NCBI RefSeq assembly: GCF_030645145.1
Contig: NZ_JAUSMI010000101.1
Location: forward strand, 1 to 41,755
From: Microcella sp.
Lineage (GTDB): Bacteria; Actinomycetota; Actinomycetes; Actinomycetales; Microbacteriaceae
DNA length: 41,755 nucleotides
Direction of reading: 5' to 3'
Under the pieces are notes generated by a model, which was given only the letters and a program-made list of their open reading frames with translations, was not told the origin of the DNA and searched no databases. Within the stretch, counting starts at the first letter, position 1. Each line of letters opens with the position of its first letter. Shown in pieces: positions 24,572 through 32,564 of this stretch. The position numbers and the translations under genes were made by a program.

Positions 24572-25540
24572 CTATCCGGCTGCGTCTCCGTGAGCCGCAG
24601 CTTCAGCTCGACCACTCACAGTCCATCGCAGACCCTGCTCGGTCGAATAGGGGGGCGTCCACTCCCACGAATCGTTCGTGCATCCCGGGCGGGTCTCGAG
24701 AGACTCAGTGAGTCGACGGACCGCCTCTGTACGCCTGGTCATTCGTGCCAGCCTGCTGAGCCCGGATACTGGGAAGGGGAAGATGAGGCCAGGCACTCCG
24801 AACGCCGAGCGAAGCCCGGCGACAAGTTGACCGGTTGAGAGTGCGGTGGCGTCCGACGCAAGAAGTACGGTCACCGAAGGTGCGGGCGTGTCGATCGAGA
24901 ACCGCAGAGCGTCGGTGAGGTTCCACACGGCCGTCATCGAGCGACGATTGCGCAGCGAGCCGAACGGAAGCGGGATCGGCCGACGCGCGATCGACATCAT
25001 CGTTCGAAAGTTCCCCCGTACTCCAGGCCCGTAGACCAAGGGAGTCCTGACGATTACCGCTTCGAGGTCAGTCGCGGATGCAAGTTCGGTGAGAGCCTCT
25101 TCGGCCTCCGCCTTTGATTGCCCATAGGGGTCCGCAGGGCTGAGCGGCGAGTCAGCCGCGAACGGAACGCTAGCGGTGCTCTCGCCGTTGACCTTGATGG
25201 AGCTGAGGAAGACGAAACGACGCACGCCGTGCCGGACGCACGCGCGCGCCAGGTGAACAGTTCCATCCCTGTTGACCCGACGAAACTCCGCCAGCGGGTC
25301 CGTCGCGGTGTCGTCCATAACGTGAACCCGGGCAGCAAGATGCACCACTGCGTCGACCCCGTCGAGTAGGCCCTCCCAGCGAGTCGTGCCGTCGATGCTT
25401 TCTACTACAGCCTCGATCGCGCCCGCGGGGGCGCTTCCGGGAGTCCGCACAACAGCGACGACCTCGTGCCCCGCTGCCTGCAGGTCGGGCACGAGCCAGC
25501 CGCCGACAAATCCCGTCGCCCCTGTGACCAGCACCCTCAT
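24572..25540 (-). CDS. NAD-dependent epimerase/reductase, WbpV/WbpK-like
   Basis: 322 residues, extended SDR. NAD loop GATGFVG at 7-13, SSIKVNGE (113-120) and Tyr139-x3-Lys143 (YGQSK). LAARVHVMDD and the SSIKVNG motif are typical of enzymes that reduce UDP-4-keto-6-deoxy-GlcNAc (WbpV to UDP-QuiNAc, WbpK to UDP-D-FucNAc). The stereochemistry cannot be read from sequence alone. Its gene order, PglF-like dehydratase, WbpL-like transferase, then this gene, each overlapping by 4 bp, supports supply of the initiating sugar. A UDP-glucose 4-epimerase role is less likely. Confidence 0.8.
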   Translation of the reverse strand: MRVLVTGATGFVGGWLVPDLQAAGHEVVAVVRTPGSAPAGAIEAVVESIDGTTRWEGLLDGVDAVVHLAARVHVMDDTATDPLAEFRRVNRDGTVHLARACVRHGVRRFVFLSSIKVNGESTASVPFAADSPLSPADPYGQSKAEAEEALTELASATDLEAVIVRTPLVYGPGVRGNFRTMMSIARRPIPLPFGSLRNRRSMTAVWNLTDALRFSIDTPAPSVTVLLASDATALSTGQLVAGLRSAFGVPGLIFPFPVSGLSRLARMTRRTEAVRRLTESLETRPGCTNDSWEWTPPYSTEQGLRWTVSGRAEAAAHGDAAG

Positions 25541-26556
25541 CGCGAATCTTCCCGGAAAGAGACCAACTGTCGACCGGTGCGGATCGCACGTTCAGCCAGA
25601 GCAACAAAAGCGATGAGAATCACGCCCTGCCCAACCAGCCCGACGACCTCGAACCCGTCGGTCAGCATCAGGGCGCCGAGACCGGAGAGAGCGGCCGCGA
25701 CAAGGGCATAGACAAGCGCTACGGGCAGATGGCCCCACTGCGCGTCGGAGGAGAGCCTCTGATAGAGATGCTCTCGATGAGCCTCGTACCAGCGGGCTCT
25801 CGAGAGAATGCGGCGCGATAGCGTGTAGGCGGCGTCCGTGGCGTGCAGGAGGACGGGGCTGACTGCCACCAGTAGCGGAACGTCAGCGGACACTGCGATC
25901 CCTACGCAGCCTGCGACGGCTCCCCCCAGAAGGTAGCTCCCCACATCTCCAAGGAAACGAAGCTGCGGACCGACGTTCCACACGGTGAACGCCCCGAAGG
26001 AGATCGCCAGTAGGGCGCCGGCGAAGACGAGCGCTTCGACCCCGAGGAACACGCCGATCGCAGCAAAAAACGTGCCGACGACGACGCCGTGGAGACCCGA
26101 GATGCCGTCGACGCCATCCATGAAATTGGCGATGTTGACGTATGCGATGAAGAAGGCCGCGATCGCCACCATCGTCCAGGCGCCAGCCCTGCCGAGAGCC
26201 GGCGCGAGCGCGACCGAGAGTCCGATCCCGACAGCCACCTGCAATCCGATTCTCACCACGACCGGCAGTCCGATGATGTCCTCCACGAGCCCGACCAGCC
26301 CGATGGCGAGCGAGGCGCCTATCGCAACGATGAGGACCTGATTGTCATCGGAGTCCTTCAGTGCGACCACCAGCGCGGCAGCGAAGGCGCCCCATGGGGC
26401 GATCCCCAGCCCGCGAAGTGCCACGCCGCGGTGCGAGGAACGGTGATTAGCAGTGTCCGTGAGCCTGATGGTCCGAAGAATCGGAATGGCCACGAAGGGG
26501 AGTACCGCCGACACGATTCCCCCCGTCAATGCCCCGAGAATGACGAGCTCGGTCAT
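25537..26556 (-). CDS. Undecaprenyl-phosphate HexNAc-1-phosphate transferase (WbpL/WecA-like)
   Basis: 339 residues, ten or eleven membrane helices, glycosyltransferase 4/MraY family. Motifs: RSSHRGVALRGLG (39-51); VEDIIG with Glu92-Asp93 in the DDxxG position; NFMDGVDG (144-151) with the catalytic aspartates; FLGDVGS (201-207); and the cytoplasmic loop AHREHLYQRLS (259-269), the HxH-type motif. It loads the first sugar phosphate of the repeat on undecaprenyl phosphate. Linkage to a PglF-like dehydratase and a WbpV/K-like reductase suggests a QuiNAc or FucNAc donor rather than GlcNAc. Start and stop both overlap neighbours by 4 bp. Confidence 0.9.
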   Translation of the reverse strand: MTELVILGALTGGIVSAVLPFVAIPILRTIRLTDTANHRSSHRGVALRGLGIAPWGAFAAALVVALKDSDDNQVLIVAIGASLAIGLVGLVEDIIGLPVVVRIGLQVAVGIGLSVALAPALGRAGAWTMVAIAAFFIAYVNIANFMDGVDGISGLHGVVVGTFFAAIGVFLGVEALVFAGALLAISFGAFTVWNVGPQLRFLGDVGSYLLGGAVAGCVGIAVSADVPLLVAVSPVLLHATDAAYTLSRRILSRARWYEAHREHLYQRLSSDAQWGHLPVALVYALVAAALSGLGALMLTDGFEVVGLVGQGVILIAFVALAERAIRTGRQLVSFREDSR

Positions 26557-28382
26557 TCGACCGCGCCCGGAACGACACGCTGCGGTTCTCGAGCGACGAC
26601 CGCGCGAAGCCAGGACTCCTCATCGAGGAGCTCGGGGTCGAGTGCAGGGATCGCGGTGTGCGCGATCTTGGGGTGGAAACGACGATCGTCGGACTCACCC
26701 TCCGCAACCAGCTCCTCGTGCAGCTTCTCCCCCGGGCGAAGCCCCGTGTACACGATCTCGACGTCGCGCCCCGACATCTCCACCATCCGCTGCGCTACGT
26801 CGAGGATCCGGACGGGCTCGCCCATATCGAGGATGAGCACCTCGCCGGGCTCTCCGATGCCGCCAGCCTGCATGACGAGCTGGCACGCCTCCGGGATGGT
26901 CATGAAGTAGCGGGTCACGTCCGGATGGGTGATCGTGAGCGGCCCCCCCGACTCGATCATCGAAGTGAAGACAGGCAACATCGACCCTCGGCTGCCGAGC
27001 ACGTTGCCGAAGCGAACTGATAGGTATGGACGCCCCGTCTCAGCAGCAGCCCACGCGGTCAGGCGCTCTGCGATCCGCTTCGAACGACCGAGCACGCTGG
27101 TCGGATTCGCAGCCTTGTCAGTCGAGACATTGATGAACGTCGCAACCTCGGCGCTCATCGCGGCGCGCAGGACATTGAGTGTGCCGAGCACGTTCGTCTT
27201 CCATGCCTCGCCTGGGTACTGCTCGAGCATCGGGAGGTGTTTGAGAGCCGCGGCGTGGAAGACAACTTCGGGGCGCCGGTTGAGGAAGAGCGCCTCCAAC
27301 GACGCGGCATCCCGAATGTCGTTGAGCACTACTTCGTCGGAGTCCAGAAGCCCGTGGCCGTGAATGGTGAGCTGAACTGACTGGAGCGAAGTCTCGTCGC
27401 GATCGAGCATGATTAGCTCGGCCGGATTGAAACGTGCGATCTGGTTGCAGAGCTCCGCTCCGATCGAACCTCCGGCCCCCGTCACGAGAACCCGCTTGCC
27501 GGTGAGGTAGCCCGCCACGGATTCGATCTCGGTGTCGACTGGATGCCGACCGATGATGTCCTCGATCGCGAGATCGCGCAGGTCACTGATCTTGGAGTGG
27601 CCGGCGAGGACCTCATTGAGCGGAGGCAGGACCATGACGTGCATGTCCGCCGCCTCGGCCGCAGCGCTCGCCTGCTGAAGCAGCTCAGCGTCGGCGCGCG
27701 CGATCGTGATGATGAGAACGGTCGCGCCCGTCGCGCGCGCAATCAATGTCAAGTCGTCGATCGTTCCAGCCACCGCAACCCCATCGAGCTGCAGGAATCG
27801 CTTTGCCGGGTCATCGTCGATCAGCGCAACCGGGCGGTAGGGCGAGTCCCGGTCGAGCTTCATCCGGCGCACCATCGCCTGGCCGACATGGCCGGCCCCG
27901 TAGACGACCGCGTTCTCCACCGGGCCCGAGTACTCCATGGCCCGCTCGACGAGATAGCGCTTCGTGTACCGCCCGGCACCCATGATGATGAAAGCGATCG
28001 GGAAGGCGATCAGCGGCGTCGACCGCGACAGCCCGAAGAGACCACCGATCGTGAGCACTGCGAGCCAGACGATGACCGTCACCGTGAACGCGGTCGCAAC
28101 AAGGGCTCGGACCTCGGCGAAGCTGCCGTACGGATGCCGTCCGCGATAGAGGTAGAAACCCCATCCGATCACGAACTGCAGCGTGACGGCGAACAGGATG
28201 AGAACAGCGAGCGCGACCCATGGAACTCGCGTGTAGTCGAAGTCGACCCGCAGGAGGCGCGCGGCGAACAGGGCGATGACCCAGGCCAGAGCATCCAGTA
28301 GGTACTGGCTGCCGAATCGGGACAGTGGCCCGCGCGAATATGCGTTCTGCATCCGGCGGGTGAGCGAGTCGACTAGGACCAT
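26553..28382 (-). CDS. Membrane-bound UDP-GlcNAc 4,6-dehydratase (PglF/WbpM type)
   Basis: 609 residues. Four N-terminal membrane helices (about 25-45, 55-75, 95-115, 122-137) precede a Rossmann sensor domain with VYGAGHVGQAMVRRM (160-174). The catalytic SDR domain from about 295 has VTGAGGSIG (300-308), HAAALKHLPMLE, STDK (420-423) and LGRSK (431-435), where the usual catalytic Tyr is replaced by Leu (Met in many relatives). Such enzymes make UDP-4-keto-6-deoxy-GlcNAc for QuiNAc, FucNAc or bacillosamine. The size matches WbpM and PglF. GGAGGT lies 5 nt before ATG, a strong ribosome-binding site despite the 10-bp overlap with the upstream gene. Confidence 0.9.
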   Translation of the reverse strand: MVLVDSLTRRMQNAYSRGPLSRFGSQYLLDALAWVIALFAARLLRVDFDYTRVPWVALAVLILFAVTLQFVIGWGFYLYRGRHPYGSFAEVRALVATAFTVTVIVWLAVLTIGGLFGLSRSTPLIAFPIAFIIMGAGRYTKRYLVERAMEYSGPVENAVVYGAGHVGQAMVRRMKLDRDSPYRPVALIDDDPAKRFLQLDGVAVAGTIDDLTLIARATGATVLIITIARADAELLQQASAAAEAADMHVMVLPPLNEVLAGHSKISDLRDLAIEDIIGRHPVDTEIESVAGYLTGKRVLVTGAGGSIGAELCNQIARFNPAELIMLDRDETSLQSVQLTIHGHGLLDSDEVVLNDIRDAASLEALFLNRRPEVVFHAAALKHLPMLEQYPGEAWKTNVLGTLNVLRAAMSAEVATFINVSTDKAANPTSVLGRSKRIAERLTAWAAAETGRPYLSVRFGNVLGSRGSMLPVFTSMIESGGPLTITHPDVTRYFMTIPEACQLVMQAGGIGEPGEVLILDMGEPVRILDVAQRMVEMSGRDVEIVYTGLRPGEKLHEELVAEGESDDRRFHPKIAHTAIPALDPELLDEESWLRAVVAREPQRVVPGAVE

Positions 28383-29362
28383 GACGCACCTCCGTCACTC
28401 GATCGCTGGATCAGGTCACCCGCCCACAGCCACACCGTGCTCGCCGCCTCGGCGATCGCGATGACGCCGGCGAACTCCGCTGGGGCGATCTCCGTCGGGA
28501 GGCATCCGGTAACACTCGACGCGGCTGAGGCTGCGTCTACCTGCAGCACCTGAATTCCTGCGCAGCCGTCTCTGCCCACCGCGGCCGCGATGAAGCCGGC
28601 GGATGCGCTGCTGATCGCCTGGACGCCCGGGGAGGGAACGGCGGCCGTCCACGACGCCCCGCCGTCCGACGTCGCCGCCAGGCTCCCGTCTCCGCATAGC
28701 ACGAGGGCTGAGGCCCCGTCGCGGGCCGCGAGCGAGACGACCGACGGGCACGGTGCAGTCGCTGTCCCCGTCGGCGACTGCACGCGCGAGCGATCGGCCG
28801 GGTCGACGAACCAGGCGGCCGCGAGCTCGTCCGGGTACTCCTCGTAGTTGTCGCCCCCGACGAAGGTGCGGATCAGGGTCGGCGCGCAGTCCGTGCCCCT
28901 GAGCGCCACCATAGTGGCGACATCGCGCGCCTCCACGACGATGCGCTGAAGGGAGGCCACTCCTGTCGGAGCGGTCGCGTCGGTGTCGCGCCAGTTCGCT
29001 CCGCCGTCCGTCGTGAGCTGCGGCGTCGCCGGCGTCTGCGGGCACGGCCCGGTGAGGGCGCGCCACGCTACTTGGGCGTCGAGCGCCGCTAGCACTCGGG
29101 TGGCGGGTTCGGGCGCGATCGCTTCCGACTCGGGAGCGGACGAGGCCGAGGGGCTGACGGAGGGCGCGGGAGACGTGGTCTCCCCCGGCTGCGGCGACAC
29201 GATCGGGACTGCATCCGGCGCGCTCTGCGTGGCCGCCCGGTGGGCGCCCAGAGCCCACGCCACGAGGACGGCGTCCAGTACGAGGAACGCGACGAGCGCG
29301 AGCACCGGCCAGAACCGACGCTCGACGCGCCTCTGAGGTCGTCGCGGAGCCGCCATCGTCAC
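28373..29362 (-). CDS. Membrane-anchored Asp-box (BNR-like) protein of unknown function
   Basis: 329 residues. A basic N-terminus and one membrane helix (17-39) precede a Pro/Ser linker (48-86) and an extracytoplasmic domain. Three Asp-box motifs are visible: TTDGGANW (117-124), TSDGGASW (231-238) and SSDGGASW (321-328), the turn motif of sialidase-type beta-propellers. Scattered cysteines (for example 107, 159, 205, 223, 267 and 287) could form disulfides. Only three boxes in about 240 residues mean a partial or degenerate propeller, and no catalytic residues can be named. It begins with GTG overlapping the phosphatase stop by 4 bp and runs into the PglF gene, so it belongs to the polysaccharide operon. 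Confidence 0.7.
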   Translation of the reverse strand: MTMAAPRRPQRRVERRFWPVLALVAFLVLDAVLVAWALGAHRAATQSAPDAVPIVSPQPGETTSPAPSVSPSASSAPESEAIAPEPATRVLAALDAQVAWRALTGPCPQTPATPQLTTDGGANWRDTDATAPTGVASLQRIVVEARDVATMVALRGTDCAPTLIRTFVGGDNYEEYPDELAAAWFVDPADRSRVQSPTGTATAPCPSVVSLAARDGASALVLCGDGSLAATSDGGASWTAAVPSPGVQAISSASAGFIAAAVGRDGCAGIQVLQVDAASAASSVTGCLPTEIAPAEFAGVIAIAEAASTVWLWAGDLIQRSSDGGASWS

Positions 29363-29967
29363 TCCCGCGGGGCGCCGGACACGGCGCGGATCGCGCTCGA
29401 GATGATGCTCTGCACAGCGGGAACGAGCTGCGCTGCCGACTCCTCGTAGACCTCGTCGCTACGGCGATACGGGTCGATGATGTCGTCGTCCTCGGGCTCC
29501 TCTGGGGGCACGGCGATACCGCGCTTGGTCGCCGCGAGCTCGACGAAGAGCCGCAGGCGGTCGCCCGGACCCGAGGGCGCGGCGGTGAGCTCGCGGAGGT
29601 CCGAGTCGTCGAGCGCCTCGGCGAGACGCGCGAACTCGCGAATCGTGAATGTGTGGCGGGACGCCCGCGGCAGCAACTCGACTGCGGCGCGGCGGTGCTC
29701 GCGCGTCGCACCCAGAACGAGGTCCGCCGAGCGCAGCTCCTCCTTGGAGAGCTGACGCGCGAGATGTACATCCGCGCCCTCTCCAGCGAACCGTCGGGAG
29801 AGCGCCTGCGCCTGCTCGGTCATGGTCTCACCGACCAGGGCACCGGACCCGGCGCTGCGGACGCGGACTCCGGGGACCGAGCCGAGACCCGACCGTAGCA
29901 GTTGCTCCGCGAGCGGCGAGCGGCAGATGTTGCCCGTGCAGACGGTCAGGATGGTGAAGTCGCTCAC
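29359..29967 (-). CDS. Low-molecular-weight protein tyrosine phosphatase (Wzb-like)
   Basis: 202 residues. The P-loop Cys10-x5-Arg16-Ser (VCTGNICRS) is at the N-terminus, and the general acid Asp165 is in DIIDPYRRS. It should dephosphorylate the BY-kinase encoded just upstream, whose stop it overlaps by 4 bp (GTGA), in the cytoplasm. It is about 50 residues longer than the usual 145-155, with extra sequence between the core and the DP loop (PPEEPEDDD) and at the C-terminus. The kinase/phosphatase pair normally controls chain length and export in Wzx/Wzy systems. Confidence 0.9.
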   Translation of the reverse strand: MSDFTILTVCTGNICRSPLAEQLLRSGLGSVPGVRVRSAGSGALVGETMTEQAQALSRRFAGEGADVHLARQLSKEELRSADLVLGATREHRRAAVELLPRASRHTFTIREFARLAEALDDSDLRELTAAPSGPGDRLRLFVELAATKRGIAVPPEEPEDDDIIDPYRRSDEVYEESAAQLVPAVQSIISSAIRAVSGAPRE

Positions 29968-31394
29968 GGCTGCTCCATCACGGCGGCGCGGCGCGTCTTC
30001 GTCCGACGAGTGGTGTCCGGCTCGACCGACGAGATGTCGCCGTACCCGTAGACGCCGTACCCATACGAATCCGGACCCTTCGAGGGCAGCATCGTCACGA
30101 TCACGCCGACGAGGCGGCTGCCGATGCTCTCCAGCACCGAGGACGAGCCGCTGATCTCAGCCTTCTTCGTCCGGCCGGACGCGGCGGCGAGCATCGCGCC
30201 GCCGGTGAACTTGCTGATCACCGCGGCGTCGGTCACGAGCAGGAGGGGCGGCGCGTCGACGATGACGTAGTCGAACTCGGCGGTGAGCGTCGCGAGCAGG
30301 TTGACCATCGCGGTCGACCCGAGCAGCTCGCTCGGATTCGGGGGAATCCGCCCGCTCGGCAGGACGTACAGCGCGGCCCGGCCCCAGCGCTGGATCACGT
30401 CGGCGAGCTCCGCGCGCCCGATGAGCACATCCGTCAGTCCGACGCCTCCCTCGATACCCATGTAGTGCGCGACTCGGGGCAGACGGAGGTCACCGTCGAC
30501 GAGTGCAACTCGTGCGCCCGTATCGGCCAGGGAGATCGCGAGGTTGCAGGCCGTCGTGCTCTTGCCTTCGCCGGGGATGGAGCTCGTCACGACGAAGCTA
30601 CGCGGACCGCCCTCGACGTTGAGGAACTGGAGGTTGGTGCGCAACGCGCGGAACGCCTCCGCGCGAGGGTTGCGGGGGTCGACGTGGACGACGAGGGGTC
30701 GCTTCTTCGCCTCGGGGTCGTAGTTGATCCGACCGATGATCGGCGCATCGGTGACCTGCGCGATGTCATGAGTGGAGTGGATGCGGGTGTCGAGAACCGT
30801 CCGCAGGGCCGCGAGGCCGATCCCCACACCGAGACCGATGAGGAGGCCGAGCGCGATATTGAGCGGGACGTTGGGGCTCGACGGGCGCGTCGGTGCGACC
30901 GCGTCCTGAACCGTCTGCACGCTGACGGGGCTGGCGCCTTCGCCCTCGGGGCGCTCGAGCTCGTTCACGACGATGTTGGAGAGGCTACGCCCCACCGCGT
31001 TGGCGAGGGCCGCCGCGGCCGCCGGCTCATCATCGCTCGCCGTGATCTCGATGAGAACGGTATTCAGGGGCGATGTGGCCGAGACTCGGCCGGCGAGCTG
31101 CTGGGGCGTGACGTCCAGCCCCAGCTCGTCGATCACGGGCTGCAGCACGCGCGAGCTGTTGGCGATCGAGACGTAGGAGGTGACCGCCTGACGCGCGAAG
31201 CTCGTGCCCTGCACGAGGTCGCTCGTCGTCCCATCACCCGCGGAACGAACGCTGACGTAGAGCTCACTGGTCGCGTCGTAGCGAGGCGTGGACGCGATCG
31301 CTCCGATGGCGGCGAAGGCGACGCCGATGAGAGTCGATGCGACGATCAGCATCCAGTTCTTGTGCAGAATCCGGATGTAGTCACGCAGGTCCAC
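29964..31394 (-). CDS. Polysaccharide co-polymerase and BY-kinase (Wzz domain plus tyrosine autokinase)
   Basis: 476 residues. A Wzz-type chain-length domain is bounded by membrane helices at 15-33 and 177-197. It is followed by a cytoplasmic BY-kinase domain with Walker A GEGKST (275-280), Walker A' LVDGDLR (298-304) and Walker B VIVDAPP (377-383). The C-terminus carries a Tyr cluster, Y444, Y446, Y449 and Y451, the expected autophosphorylation sites. Unlike Firmicutes systems, both halves are in one chain. It begins with GTG, with AAGGGAG 6 nt upstream, and leads the long operon down to wzx. Phosphorylation state probably gates Wzy polymerisation. Confidence 0.92.
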   Translation of the reverse strand: MDLRDYIRILHKNWMLIVASTLIGVAFAAIGAIASTPRYDATSELYVSVRSAGDGTTSDLVQGTSFARQAVTSYVSIANSSRVLQPVIDELGLDVTPQQLAGRVSATSPLNTVLIEITASDDEPAAAAALANAVGRSLSNIVVNELERPEGEGASPVSVQTVQDAVAPTRPSSPNVPLNIALGLLIGLGVGIGLAALRTVLDTRIHSTHDIAQVTDAPIIGRINYDPEAKKRPLVVHVDPRNPRAEAFRALRTNLQFLNVEGGPRSFVVTSSIPGEGKSTTACNLAISLADTGARVALVDGDLRLPRVAHYMGIEGGVGLTDVLIGRAELADVIQRWGRAALYVLPSGRIPPNPSELLGSTAMVNLLATLTAEFDYVIVDAPPLLLVTDAAVISKFTGGAMLAAASGRTKKAEISGSSSVLESIGSRLVGVIVTMLPSKGPDSYGYGVYGYGDISSVEPDTTRRTKTRRAAVMEQP

Positions 31395-31413
31395 TCAGTT
31401 CTCCCTTGATGTT

Positions 31414-31432
31414 CACGAGCAGACAGCTCGTG
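31414..31432. promoter_or_regulatory. Perfect 7-bp inverted repeat in the BY-kinase leader
   Basis: CACGAGC-agaca-GCTCGTG lies 20 nt before the GTG start of the kinase gene. As RNA it forms a 7-bp hairpin just before the ribosome-binding site. It has no following U-tract, so a terminator is unlikely; an operator or translation-control hairpin is possible. A smaller CTTTC-acac-GAAAG repeat lies at 31462-31475. Confidence 0.4.
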
Positions 31433-31492
31433 GTCTCTCGTTCCGTACGCGCCAGTCGAGTCTTTCACACGAAAGCCCCAGCGAGGCCCCCA

Positions 31493-32536
31493 TCAGCCCG
31501 CGTCGGCGACCGCCTGTGCGAGGGTCGCGACGTCGTCCGTGCGGAAGGACTCGGCCACGAAGGCGCGAGTCGGGTCATCGATGAGCACGACCGCCTGGTC
31601 TCCCACGTACGCGGAGCCGGCGTTGGGCATCGTGAAGAACTCGATGTCGTCTGCTCGCAGGTCGCGAAGCTCAGCAGCCATACCGACGATCGTCTGGGGC
31701 GTGAGACCGGCGTCGACCGCCAGGAACGGCGAGATCGACGACACCAGGTCGAAGACCTTGGCGGGGTCGGAGAGCGTCGAGCCGCTGAGGGTCTTCCGCA
31801 GCACCGCCCGCAGGAACTCTTGCTGCTGCTGGGCTCGATTGAAGTCGTTGCCGGTCAGCTGCCGCTCACGGACGTACATGAGAGCCCGTTTACCGTTTAG
31901 CTCCACCGGTCCGATGCCGAAGTACTCGCCGCGCCTCTGCCACTCGATCGTGTTGTTGACGGTCACGCCGCCCAGGGCATCCGTCATGCCCTTGAAGCCC
32001 TCGAAGTCGATCGCCGCGACGTGATCGATGCGCGCGTCGATGAGCTTCTCGACCGTCTGGACGAGACCCGCCGCGCCCTGCTGGCTCCCGAAGGACCAGT
32101 TGATCTTCCCCATCGAGCCGTTCGGCTGCTCGACCCAGGTGTCGCGGGGGATGGACATGACGTGCACGTCCTCCCGATCGGCCGAGATGTGAGCGACCAT
32201 GATGACGTCGGCGAGAGAGGGCCGGACATCATTGACATCGTTCGACCCGAGCTCTCCTCGCGTGTCGGAGCCGACGAGGAGGATATTCATCGCCTCGCCC
32301 GCGGGCCCCTCGATGCGCTCGGGCCGGTCGGACTCGACGGGGAAGACATCGGGGAGCGTCGTGACGTTCTGCTGATACGTCGACGTGAGCATGACGGCGT
32401 ACGCGCCGATCGCGGTGATCACCAGGGCGAGAACGACCCCGATCGCGACCAGTGCCTTTCGCCGACCCGACCAGCGCCGATTGACGGCGCGACGCGGGCG
32501 CTGGCGGTTGCCCCTCGTGCTCGTCGGCTCAGTCAC
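31493..32536 (-). CDS. LytR-CpsA-Psr (LCP) family glycopolymer transferase
   Basis: 347 residues. A basic cytoplasmic N-terminus and one membrane helix (28-50) are followed by the extracytoplasmic LCP domain. NILLVGSDTRG (84-94) supplies Asp91 and Arg93. Arg105 and Asp110 (RPSLADVIMV), IPRDTWV (129-135), KINWSFG, and the later YVRERQLTGNDFNRAQQQQ complete the polyprenyl-pyrophosphate and Mg site. LCP enzymes move lipid-linked polymers onto peptidoglycan. Placement just upstream of the BY-kinase operon suggests it anchors this locus's polysaccharide to the wall. The GTG start has TACCCT 6 nt upstream, and the stop is 98 bp before the kinase start. Confidence 0.92.
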   Translation of the reverse strand: MTEPTSTRGNRQRPRRAVNRRWSGRRKALVAIGVVLALVITAIGAYAVMLTSTYQQNVTTLPDVFPVESDRPERIEGPAGEAMNILLVGSDTRGELGSNDVNDVRPSLADVIMVAHISADREDVHVMSIPRDTWVEQPNGSMGKINWSFGSQQGAAGLVQTVEKLIDARIDHVAAIDFEGFKGMTDALGGVTVNNTIEWQRRGEYFGIGPVELNGKRALMYVRERQLTGNDFNRAQQQQEFLRAVLRKTLSGSTLSDPAKVFDLVSSISPFLAVDAGLTPQTIVGMAAELRDLRADDIEFFTMPNAGSAYVGDQAVVLIDDPTRAFVAESFRTDDVATLAQAVADAG

Positions 32537-32542
32537 CTGACA

Positions 32543-32548
32543 AGGGTA
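32543..32548 (-). promoter_or_regulatory. -10 box for LCP gene, probably leaderless
   Basis: TACCCT followed by 6 nt and then GTG at 32536. Confidence 0.5.
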
Positions 32549-32564
32549 CGCGACCGCCGCTCGA

